Assembly: GCA_052144935.1 (NCBI GenBank)
Contig: JBKQPR010000073.1
Coordinates: 1 to 28,914, forward strand
Reading direction: 5' to 3'
Source: JOPF133 sp052144935
Lineage (GTDB): Bacteria > Acidobacteriota > Terriglobia > Bryobacterales > Bryobacteraceae
DNA length: 28,914 nucleotides
Shown here piece after piece: positions 15,364 to 22,464 of the stretch (positions are counted from its first letter, which is position 1; the number at the start of each line of letters is the position of its first letter). Below the pieces are notes generated by a model. The model did no database searches, was not told the origin of the DNA, and saw nothing but the letters and a program-made list of their open reading frames with translations. A program made the translations under genes and the position numbers.

Positions 15364-16653
15364 ATGCCGCTGCCGAAGAATTGGCTGGCGATTACCTTGA
15401 TGGCGGCCGGCGGGTTGACGCAGGCTGCTTTTGGGCAGGCTAAAGGGGGTGGAGCCGCGCCCACTTCGCCCTCCACGGGCGGTACGTCCGGAACCAAGAC
15501 CACCCTGCCAACGACCAATACTCCTACAACCACGCCCACCACCACCAATCCCTCCACGCTTCCGCCGATTTACATCAGCGGACGCGTGATGCTGGAAGAC
15601 GGCACGCCGGCGCCGTTAAGCACGGTCATCGAACGCGTGTGCGGCGCACAAGCGCACGCCGAAGGCTTTACCGACAGCAATGGCTATTTCGGGGTCAACA
15701 TCCAGTTCGGGAACGGCCCCGGGACGGGATCCGGCCAGATGGCCGGTTTGGAAGACGCCAGCGAGAGCGGAGGTTACGGCATGCGCGGGCCCACCATGAC
15801 CTCCTCCACGACCACGGGGAGCAACGGCGGCGTTTCGCAAGCGGCCAGCGGCATGAACACCGATACGCGCCTGATGAATTGCGAACTGCGCGCGAAACTG
15901 GGGGGCTACCGCTCGCAAAGCATCAGCCTGGTCGACCGGCGCCCGATGGACAATCCCGATGTGGGGGTGATCCTGCTCCACCGGTTGACCGGCCCGGAGG
16001 GTGGCAGAACGGTGAGCGCCAACCTGCTTTCGGTTCCGAAAGAGGCGCGGAAGGCGTTCGAAAGAGGGCAGGAGGCGGCCAAGAAACAAAAGCTCGGCGA
16101 CGCCCTCAAGGACTACACCAAGGCAGTGGAACTGTATCCGAAGTTCTCTATGGCCTGGTGCGAAATGGGAATTCTGCAAGCCGGGCACGGTTCGGACGAA
16201 GACGCCCACAAGTCGTTTGAAGAGGCCGTCAAAGCGGATCCGAAATATGTGACCCCGTACTTGCAACTGTCCATGCTGGAGATGAGCGCACACAATTGGC
16301 AGGCGCTCGCGGATGTGACCGCCGAGGCCCTGAAGCTGGATTCGTTCAGCTACCCCATGGAGCACTTTTTCAATGCCATAGCCAATTTCAATTTGGGCAA
16401 CCTGGGGGCCGCGGAACTGGAAGCTCGGCAAACCGAGAAGCTGGACACGCGCCACGACTTTCCAAAGGCCAGCCAGTTGCTGGGTGTGATCCTCGCGCAA
16501 CGCCACGACTATCTGGGCGCCGCCGACGAGTTGCGGAACTATTTGAAGTTGGCGCCGAACTCGCCCGAAGCGCCGGAGGTGCGGGCGCAACTGGAACAAG
16601 TGGACAAACTGACCGCCTCCGGCATGCCGCAAGTGGTCAGAGAAGAAAAGTAG
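15364..16653 (+). CDS. Secreted TPR-repeat protein
   Basis: A 429-residue exported protein. A signal peptide (WLAITLMAAGGLTQAAFGQA) is followed by a Thr/Pro-rich linker of about 40 residues, a beta domain with ISGRVMLEDGTPAPLSTVIE and DSNGYFGVNI (residues about 64-115, carboxypeptidase-regulatory-like), a Gly/Ser-rich stretch, and at least three TPR-like repeats from about residue 222 (KDYTKAVELYPKFSMAWCEM; KSFEEAVKADPKYVTPYLQL; ELRNYLKLAPNSPEAPEVRA). It probably acts as an outer-membrane or periplasmic scaffold. The ATG at 15364 is chosen since GGAGG (15354-15358) is 5 bases upstream; a GTG at 15358 is in frame but overlaps the ribosome site. Confidence 0.83.
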   Translation: MPLPKNWLAITLMAAGGLTQAAFGQAKGGGAAPTSPSTGGTSGTKTTLPTTNTPTTTPTTTNPSTLPPIYISGRVMLEDGTPAPLSTVIERVCGAQAHAEGFTDSNGYFGVNIQFGNGPGTGSGQMAGLEDASESGGYGMRGPTMTSSTTTGSNGGVSQAASGMNTDTRLMNCELRAKLGGYRSQSISLVDRRPMDNPDVGVILLHRLTGPEGGRTVSANLLSVPKEARKAFERGQEAAKKQKLGDALKDYTKAVELYPKFSMAWCEMGILQAGHGSDEDAHKSFEEAVKADPKYVTPYLQLSMLEMSAHNWQALADVTAEALKLDSFSYPMEHFFNAIANFNLGNLGAAELEARQTEKLDTRHDFPKASQLLGVILAQRHDYLGAADELRNYLKLAPNSPEAPEVRAQLEQVDKLTASGMPQVVREEK

Positions 16654-16829
16654 GTTTCGATCCGCGGGGCGCCCGCGCCAGCAGCCGAAATGGGCCGGTT
16701 CGCACCGGTACAGCGAAGTCTCTGGCGGTGAACTTTGCTTCTCCGCGCCCTCGGTGACGTCTCCGGGCCTCGCGCGGCCGAGGTGGCTCCCGTTGAAACC
16801 CGCTCGGCGAACGTGGTAATCTCCCCGTC

Positions 16830-18512
16830 ATGCGTAAATCGTTAGTTGGGATTGTGATCCTGCTGTGCGCCTGCCTTTCGGCGCAGGTCGGTTCGCCCGA
16901 GAAAATCGACCTTTCGGTGGTGCAGCAGATTCGCCATGAAGCCTTCGGGCAGAACTCCAAAGTGATGGATTCGGCCTTCTACCTGACCGATGTCTACGGG
17001 CCGCGGCTCACGGGGTCGCCCAACATCAAAAATGCCGCCGAATGGACCCTCAAGAAGCTGAACGAGTGGGGCTTGGCCAACGCCAAGATGGAAGCTTGGG
17101 GACCCTTCGGGCGCGGCTGGAGCTGCACGCGGTTTCTGGCCGAGATGAAGGAGCCGGGGTTCCAGCCGCTCATCGGTTTCGCGCAGCCGTGGTCGCCGGG
17201 GACCGATGGCGCGGTCAGCGGCGAGGCGATCTTCGCGGTGATCGCCGGGCCCGAGGATCTCGACAAGTGGAAGGGCAAGCTGAAGGGCAAGATCGTGCTC
17301 GGTACCGCGCCGCATCCTTCCGAAATGGTGTCGGATCCCTACTTGCATCGCTTGACGGACGCCGAACTGGCACAAGCGGCTGAGGCGCCGGACCCGGTGT
17401 CGGGCAATCCGTCGATCCTTCCGCTGGGTTTTTCGCGTGGTTCGATCATTCCCGCCGCACGCGGGGGCGCTGGCGCGGCCGGCGCGGGTGGACCTGGCGC
17501 TGGCGCTGGGCGCGGTGGACGGGGAGGCGCCGGCGGGCGCGGTGGGCCTGGTGGGCGCGGATTCCGGGACCAACTGAACAAGTTCCTGAGAGACGAAGGC
17601 GTGCTGGTGGTGGTATCGCCGGGCAACGGGCCGGATGGCGGCACGGTCATGGGCAGCGGCGCGGCGTCGGCGACCACCGCCGACGATCAACTGCCTCCGC
17701 CCTCGGTGCTGGTGACCAACGAGCACTACAACCGCATCGTGCGGCTGCTGGAGAAGAATATCCCGGTCACACTGGAGTTCGATATCGCCACCAAGTTCAC
17801 CGAGCCGGGGGATTCGTTCAACATCACGGCGGAGATTCCCGGCGCCAATCCCAACGCGGGCTTCGTGATGGTGGGCGGCCATTTCGATTCGTGGACCGGA
17901 GGCACCGGCGCCACCGATAACGGAGCGGGCTCGGTGGTGGGGATGGAGGCGATGCGCATTCTCAAAACGCTGAACCTCAAGATGCAGCGCACCGTGCGCC
18001 TGGCCTTGTGGACCGGGGAAGAAGAGGGCACCCTGGGATCGCGCGCTTACGTGAAGGAGCACTTCGCCGACCCCACGGACATGAAGCCCAAGCCCGAATG
18101 GAGCCAGTTATCGGCGTATTACAACCTGGATAACGGCAGTGGCAGGATCCGCGGCATTTACATGCAGGACAACAATATGGTGGAGCCGATCTTCCGCGCG
18201 TGGCTGGAACCGTTCCGGGATCTGGGAGCGTCCACGCTGACCATACGCGCCACCGGCAGCACCGACCATGTGCCCTTCGACAACGTGGGTCTGCCCGCGT
18301 TCCAGTTCATTCAGGATCCGCTCGAGTACGGCGACCGCACGCACCATTCCAACATGGACCTCTACGACCGTCTGCAGGCCAACGATCTGGAGCAGGCGGC
18401 GGCCATTGAAGCCTGGTTCGTCTATAACACTGCGGCGCGGCCCGACATGCTGCCGCGCAAGCCGATGCCGAAGCCGCAGGCTGGCAGGGGCGGGCGCGGC
18501 GGAGGGGGATAG
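16830..18512 (+). CDS. Secreted M28 family zinc aminopeptidase/carboxypeptidase
   Basis: A 560-residue exported metallopeptidase with a signal peptide (MRKSLVGIVILLCACLSAQ). The M28 zinc ligands are all visible: His351 and Asp363 (GGHFDSWTGGTGATDNGAGS), Glu397/Glu398 (LWTGEEEGTLGSRAYV), Asp434 (YYNLDNGSGR) and His480 (TDHVPFDNVG). A protease-associated-like domain precedes the catalytic core. It is interrupted at about residues 209-245 by a Gly/Ala/Arg-rich insert of over 35 residues, and the C-terminus ends in a similar Gly/Arg-rich tail (GRGGRGGGG). It probably trims peptides outside the cytoplasm. It stands alone behind a 176-bp gap in which I see no further feature. Confidence 0.92.
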   Translation: MRKSLVGIVILLCACLSAQVGSPEKIDLSVVQQIRHEAFGQNSKVMDSAFYLTDVYGPRLTGSPNIKNAAEWTLKKLNEWGLANAKMEAWGPFGRGWSCTRFLAEMKEPGFQPLIGFAQPWSPGTDGAVSGEAIFAVIAGPEDLDKWKGKLKGKIVLGTAPHPSEMVSDPYLHRLTDAELAQAAEAPDPVSGNPSILPLGFSRGSIIPAARGGAGAAGAGGPGAGAGRGGRGGAGGRGGPGGRGFRDQLNKFLRDEGVLVVVSPGNGPDGGTVMGSGAASATTADDQLPPPSVLVTNEHYNRIVRLLEKNIPVTLEFDIATKFTEPGDSFNITAEIPGANPNAGFVMVGGHFDSWTGGTGATDNGAGSVVGMEAMRILKTLNLKMQRTVRLALWTGEEEGTLGSRAYVKEHFADPTDMKPKPEWSQLSAYYNLDNGSGRIRGIYMQDNNMVEPIFRAWLEPFRDLGASTLTIRATGSTDHVPFDNVGLPAFQFIQDPLEYGDRTHHSNMDLYDRLQANDLEQAAAIEAWFVYNTAARPDMLPRKPMPKPQAGRGGRGGGG

Positions 18513-18543
18513 CGGCGGTCGAGACCTACTGCCTGAACCGATA

Positions 18544-18570
18544 GCCGCGGCCCTCGGCGCAGGGCGCGGC
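18544..18570. terminator. GC-rich hairpin between convergent genes
   Basis: GCCGCGGCCCT (18544-18554) pairs with AGGGCGCGGC (18561-18570), about ten base pairs with one bulge and a 6-nt loop. It lies in the 116-bp gap between the stops of the M28 peptidase and MsrB genes. No T tract is present, so terminator function is only suggested by position. Confidence 0.35.
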
Positions 18571-18628
18571 GGGGGCGAATAGCGGCGGCGCAGAGTGGCT
18601 GTGGCGCGCGCACCTCTCGCGGGCCGGT

Positions 18629-19222
18629 TCACGCTTTCGGCACGAACCGAAGTGCGGCCGAGTTGATGCAGTAGCGCAGCCCGGTCGGCGGCGGACCATC
18701 CTCAAAGACATGGCCCAGGTGAGCGTCGCACTCGCTGCAGAGCACCTCCACCCGCTTCATGAAAAGGCTTCGATCCGTTTCGGTGCCGATGTTCTCCTCG
18801 GCCGCCGGCGCCCAAAAACTCGGCCAGCCGGTGCCGGAATCGAATTTCTCGGCGGAGCGGAACAGCGCGTTCCCGCAGCAGACGCACCTGTAGAGGCCGG
18901 TCTCATGATTGTCCCAATAGCGCCCGGTGAAGGCGCGCTCGGTGCCCTTCTGGCGCGCCACGGCGAACTCCTCCGCGGATAATTCGCGCCGCCATTCGGC
19001 GTCGGTCTTGACGATTTTGCCCACTTCGACAGCCCCCTTGCGTTCTTGATTGTCCAAGAAGATGACGAGTTTAACCTTGGCCCCGGCGCCGCCTTTGGCC
19101 GCATCCGGCAACGGACGCTCCTTGCGGAAAGAGAGCGCGAGCAGGCCGGCCAATGCGAACGGCATGAAGAGGAAGGCGCGGCGGGGAGTTTGCGATGACT
19201 GGGTGGTCGAGAACAAGCCCAT
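18629..19222 (-). CDS. msrB: Exported peptide-methionine (R)-S-oxide reductase MsrB
   Basis: MsrB reduces the R form of methionine sulfoxide in proteins. The 197 residues hold a complete MsrB domain: FTGRYWDNHETGLYRCVCCG and VLCSECDAHLGHVFEDGP carry the two CxxC zinc pairs, GTGWPSFW is the substrate-pocket block, and RYCINSAALRF holds the catalytic Cys. The N-terminus (QTPRRAFLFMPFALAGLLAL) has a twin-arginine-like motif and a hydrophobic core, so the enzyme is probably exported or membrane-anchored, suited to repair of periplasmic proteins. The start at 19222 puts the RR at residues 14-15; an upstream ATG at 19264 would add 14 residues. It is divergent from the VOC gene. Confidence 0.93.
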   Translation of the reverse strand: MGLFSTTQSSQTPRRAFLFMPFALAGLLALSFRKERPLPDAAKGGAGAKVKLVIFLDNQERKGAVEVGKIVKTDAEWRRELSAEEFAVARQKGTERAFTGRYWDNHETGLYRCVCCGNALFRSAEKFDSGTGWPSFWAPAAEENIGTETDRSLFMKRVEVLCSECDAHLGHVFEDGPPPTGLRYCINSAALRFVPKA

Positions 19223-19304
19223 CTGATCTATCGGATGCGTCCGCGCCGCCCGAGGTTCCGGCATCTTGTTGCAGCGGCCCGCCGGCGGAAGTAGTCTGAA
19301 TCAG

Positions 19305-20228
19305 ATGAAGCATTTTTTCTGGTTTCTGATGTGCTTGTCCCTTTCAGCCCAGGCGCCTCCGGCGCGGCCGAAGGTTCTCGGGGTGGCCCACTACTCCATC
19401 TTCGTCAGCGACCTGGCGAAGGCGCGCGCATTTTATGAGGACTTTCTCGGGTACGAGGAGGCCTTCACGCTGCCGAAGGCCGATGGCACGGTGCAGATGG
19501 CCTTTGTGAAAATCAACGACCATCAGTACGTGGAGCTGGTTAACGAACCGAACAAGGGCGAAGGCCAGTTGAACCATTTGGGGATCTACACGGATGACGT
19601 TGAGCGGATGCGGCAGTACCTGGCTTCGCGCGGGGTCAAAGTGCCGGACCAGGTGACGCAGAACCGGATCGGGAATCAGAAGATCTCGGTGGTCGATCCG
19701 GACGGCCACACTCTCGAGATCGTGGAATACCTGCCCGAAAGCTGGACCGGCAAAGACACCGGCAAGCACATGCCGGCGACGCGCATCTCAGACCGCATGA
19801 TGCACGCCGGAATTCTGGTGGGCAACCTGGACGCGGCTGCCAGGTTCTACGGCGGGATCCTGGGGTGCCACGAAACCTGGCGCGGCAACAGCCTGACCAG
19901 CACGACGTTGAACTGGGTCAACATGCGCGTGCCGGATGGCGACAACCATGTGGAGTTCATGCTCTATAAGGAACTTCCGCCGCCGGACCGGCGCGGCAGC
20001 GCGCACCACTTCTGCCTGGTCGTGCCCGATATCCGGAAGGCCGTGGCGACGCTCGAAGCGCGGCCGGCGCGAAAAGGCTACCCGCGCGAGATGAAGATCA
20101 ACCTGGGCGTGGACAACAAGCGGCAGGTGGGCCTGTTCGACCCGGATGGGACGCGCGTGGAGATGATGGAGATCGAACCCGTCGACGGCAAGCCGGCGCC
20201 TTCTTCCACGCTTCCACCGCCAAGATAG
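19305..20228 (+). CDS. Secreted two-domain VOC (glyoxalase/dioxygenase-like) protein
   Basis: A 307-residue exported protein with a signal peptide (MKHFFWFLMCLSLSAQA) and two vicinal-oxygen-chelate domains. Domain 1 (about residues 24-140) shows VAHYSIFVSDLAKARAFYED, YVELVNE, LNHLGIYTDD and PDGHTLEIVEYL; domain 2 (about 163-290) shows MHAGILVGNLDAAARFYGG, HVEFMLY, AHHFCLVVPD and PDGTRVEMMEIEP. These contain the His/Glu positions that bind a metal in this fold. The reaction is not evident; a periplasmic location is unusual for glyoxalase I itself. The ATG at 19305 is used; the only upstream alternative is a TTG at 19266. The cut-off Tat gene at 20243 starts 14 bp after its stop. Confidence 0.87.
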   Translation: MKHFFWFLMCLSLSAQAPPARPKVLGVAHYSIFVSDLAKARAFYEDFLGYEEAFTLPKADGTVQMAFVKINDHQYVELVNEPNKGEGQLNHLGIYTDDVERMRQYLASRGVKVPDQVTQNRIGNQKISVVDPDGHTLEIVEYLPESWTGKDTGKHMPATRISDRMMHAGILVGNLDAAARFYGGILGCHETWRGNSLTSTTLNWVNMRVPDGDNHVEFMLYKELPPPDRRGSAHHFCLVVPDIRKAVATLEARPARKGYPREMKINLGVDNKRQVGLFDPDGTRVEMMEIEPVDGKPAPSSTLPPPR

Positions 20229-20242
20229 GGGATGGGGCGCGA

Positions 20243-20398
20243 ATGATTCCCCGCAGAGACTTCCTCAAACTCGCCACCGCCGGGGTGGTCGGCGCGGCCT
20301 GTGCTTGGGCGGCCCCGCCGCGGCGCCCCAACACGGTAGGGAGCGATCCGATGTCCTCTTCAATCGCGGATGCCGTCTTTCAATTGGGATTGCGGTGA
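20243..20398 (+). pseudogene. Cut-off gene with Tat signal peptide, sulfatase-like N-terminus
   Basis: An ATG 14 bp after the VOC gene opens a 51-codon frame beginning MIPRRDFLKLATAGVVGAAC, a textbook twin-arginine signal peptide, then AWAAPPRRPN. Sulfatases of this group commonly continue RPNIVFILADD; here the frame goes to TVGSDP and ends at TGA (20396-20398) after a short unrelated tail. No further sulfatase coding sequence is seen before the transporter gene's stop at 20466. I read it as the 5' remnant of an exported enzyme, most likely a sulfatase, though RPN alone is thin support. The sequence at the break (CACGGTAGGGAGCG) faintly resembles a palindromic repeat arm. Confidence 0.55.
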
Positions 20399-20465
20399 GG
20401 ACCGGTTCCTGGCGGCGGCCATGCCGGCTCGTTTCGCGCCGAATGCGGCTGCCGGATGCCGGACG

Positions 20466-21524
20466 TCACCGAAGGTATTGCCCGACGTTCTCTCGCGTCA
20501 CCAACTGGAAAGGGATCAGGGTCTGCTTTTCGTACGGCTCCCGGCGAATGATTTTGACGGCGGTCTCGACCGCGGTGGCCCCTTGACCTTTGGCGTCCTG
20601 GAACAACGTGGCATCCAGGCGGCCGTCGCGGACTGCCGCAAGCCCGTCGGCGATGGCATCCACGCCGACGAGAACCACCTTCTCCTTCCGGTGGGCCTGC
20701 TCCAGAGCCATCAGCGCGCCCAAAGCCATTTCGTCATTTTGCGCGAAGACCGCGTCGATGCGGTCATAGGACTGAATCCAGTTCTCCATCAGCCCCATCG
20801 CCTTGGCGCGGTCCCAGTCGGCGCTCTGTTGCGCCAGAAGCTTTAAGCCGGGATTCTTGGCCAGCACATCGAGCGCCCCCTGGTTGCGCTTGATCTGCGC
20901 CGCCTGGCCCATATAGCCGTGAATCATGAGGACATTCCCGCGGCCGCCCAGACGTTTGGCGATGTACTCCATGGCGATGCGGCCGGCGTCTTCGTCGCGC
21001 GATCCGACGAACGCGGTAGGCGCCGATTTGGTTTCCGAGTTGACGTTCACCACCGGAATCCCGGCGGCCAGGGCCTTGTCCACGGCCGGCGCGCTGGCTT
21101 CGACTTCGCAGGGGTTGAGAACGATGGCATCCACCTTCTGCGCGACGAACGATTCCACCTGCTGCACCTGTTTGTCCGCGCTGCGCTGCGCATCCGTGAC
21201 GATGAGCCGGACGCCGAGTTGCCTGGCCTTGTCGTCCATAGCCTGATTCAGCATCACGATGAACTCATTCGAAAGGTTGAGGAGGGAGACGCCGATGATG
21301 GGTCCTTTGCCGGCCGCGTCCGATGGGGAATGTGGTCCCGAGCATCCGCCTTCCAATCCTGCCGCGATCGAGAATGCGGCGATGAGAACGCCCGTTTTAA
21401 TCGTCGTTCTGGAGTAACAATGCCAACCGCTCCCTGACGGGGCGCCCTCTGGGCCCGGCTCCGACGCGCTTTCAGAGCCGCGGCGATCGGATTGGTGATT
21501 TTCTGACAGTGTCTTAATCGTCAC
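20466..21524 (-). CDS. Sugar ABC transporter substrate-binding protein (RbsB-like)
   Basis: A ribose/galactofuranose-type periplasmic binding protein (type I fold). The mature part runs from PIIGVSLLNLSNEFIVMLNQ through VDAIVLNPCEVEAS, NDEMALGALMALEQA and VVLVGVDAIADGL. The hydrophobic signal (GVLIAAFSIAAGLEGGC) ends at a probable lipid-modified Cys, though the lipobox is imperfect. The start is GTG at 21524 with GGAG 8 bases upstream, overlapping the permease stop by 11 bp. Between this start and the signal peptide are 39 extra codons made by an inserted palindromic repeat (copy 4); without it the protein would begin MTIKTGVLIAAFSIAAG. It is the third gene of the transporter operon. Confidence 0.88.
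   Translation of the reverse strand: MTIKTLSENHQSDRRGSESASEPGPEGAPSGSGWHCYSRTTIKTGVLIAAFSIAAGLEGGCSGPHSPSDAAGKGPIIGVSLLNLSNEFIVMLNQAMDDKARQLGVRLIVTDAQRSADKQVQQVESFVAQKVDAIVLNPCEVEASAPAVDKALAAGIPVVNVNSETKSAPTAFVGSRDEDAGRIAMEYIAKRLGGRGNVLMIHGYMGQAAQIKRNQGALDVLAKNPGLKLLAQQSADWDRAKAMGLMENWIQSYDRIDAVFAQNDEMALGALMALEQAHRKEKVVLVGVDAIADGLAAVRDGRLDATLFQDAKGQGATAVETAVKIIRREPYEKQTLIPFQLVTRENVGQYLR
21406..21510. repeat. Palindromic repeat family copy 4, inserted in the sugar-binding protein gene
   Basis: It contains ACCGCTCCCTGACGG followed by the 18-mer GGGGCGCCCTCTGGGCCC (21439-21456), then GGCTCCGACGCGCTTTCAGAGCCG and a decayed second arm. It is flanked by the direct repeat GTTTTAATCGTC (21394-21405) / GTCTTAATCGTC (21511-21522), 11 of 12 identical. 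Repeat-to-repeat distance is 117 bp, exactly 39 codons, so the host reading frame is preserved. Confidence 0.8.
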
Positions 21525-22455
21525 CTCTATTGCTCCTGTCCAGCCAGACCGCGCCCACGATGATGACTCCCTTGATGACCTGCTGGTAATAAGAGGATAC
21601 ATTGAGAAGGTCGAGCCCGTTGTTCAGCACCCCGATCAACAGCGCGCCCAGCACCGTTCCCCCCACGCCGCCCACGCCGCCGTTCAAGCTGGTTCCCCCG
21701 ATTACCACTGCGGCGATCGCGTCCAGCTCATAGCCGATGCCGGCATTCGGCTGCCCGGTTGTGATGCGCGAAGCCAGCACCACGCCCGCCAGTCCCGCCA
21801 ACGCACCGCATAGCGTGTATGCCATCATCTTGATCCGTCCGACTTTCAACCCGGAGGCCCGCGCCGCGTTTTCATTTCCGCCTACGGCGTAGAGATGCCG
21901 CCCGGCCCTTATGTTCCGCAGGAAAATGTGCGAAGCAAGAGCCACGCCAAAGAAGATCAGGATCGGTATGGGCACGGCCGCGACATCCCCGCCGCCGATC
22001 CGCGTGAACGCCGCGGAGAGGTTCGAAACCGGCCGCCCGCCGCTCGCGAGAAGGGCGAGGCCGCGCGCCGAAGTCATCGTCCCCAGCGTCACAATAAAGG
22101 GCGCCACGCGGCCCCGCGTCACAATCCATCCGTTCACCACGCCGCAGCAGGCTCCCGCCAGAATGCCCAGGCACACCGGCACGAAGACGGCAAATTCGCC
22201 GGGATGGGCAAAACGAGCCGCGATGACTCCCGTGAGCGCCACCAGCGAGCCCAGCGAGAGGTCCACTCCGCCCGTCAGAAGAACATATGTGACGCCCACG
22301 GCGAGGATGCCATTGATCGAGATCTGCCGAAGCACGTTCACCAGATTCGCCAGCGTGAGGAAGTTCGGCCGCGCCAGAGACAGGCCGGCCATGAGAGCCG
22401 CGAGCGCAATGGCGAGGCCGAGTTGTGCCGGCCATGGTTTCCGGGTCGCTGGCAT
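21514..22455 (-). CDS. Sugar ABC transporter permease (RbsC-like)
   Basis: A 313-residue inner-membrane permease of the ribose/xylose/autoinducer-2 type. It is strongly hydrophobic with about eight to ten spans; typical motifs include NGILAVGVTYVLLTGGVDLS near residues 48-67, GRHLYAVGGNENAARASGLK (the cytoplasmic loop that contacts the ATPase) and VIGGTSLNGGVGGVGGTVLG. The ATG at 22455 follows the ATPase stop by 9 bp, and its own stop overlaps the binding-protein start. It forms the channel of the sugar importer with the ATPase at 22465-23910. Confidence 0.93.
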   Translation of the reverse strand: MPATRKPWPAQLGLAIALAALMAGLSLARPNFLTLANLVNVLRQISINGILAVGVTYVLLTGGVDLSLGSLVALTGVIAARFAHPGEFAVFVPVCLGILAGACCGVVNGWIVTRGRVAPFIVTLGTMTSARGLALLASGGRPVSNLSAAFTRIGGGDVAAVPIPILIFFGVALASHIFLRNIRAGRHLYAVGGNENAARASGLKVGRIKMMAYTLCGALAGLAGVVLASRITTGQPNAGIGYELDAIAAVVIGGTSLNGGVGGVGGTVLGALLIGVLNNGLDLLNVSSYYQQVIKGVIIVGAVWLDRSNRGDD

Positions 22456-22464
22456 GGGGGCTGT

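Noticed and set aside
16654..16829. Possible small gene or RNA between the TPR protein and the M28 peptidase
   Set aside because: Only short weak dyads (for example CCGGT-TCGC-ACCGG) are seen, with no convincing start, ribosome site or stable fold.
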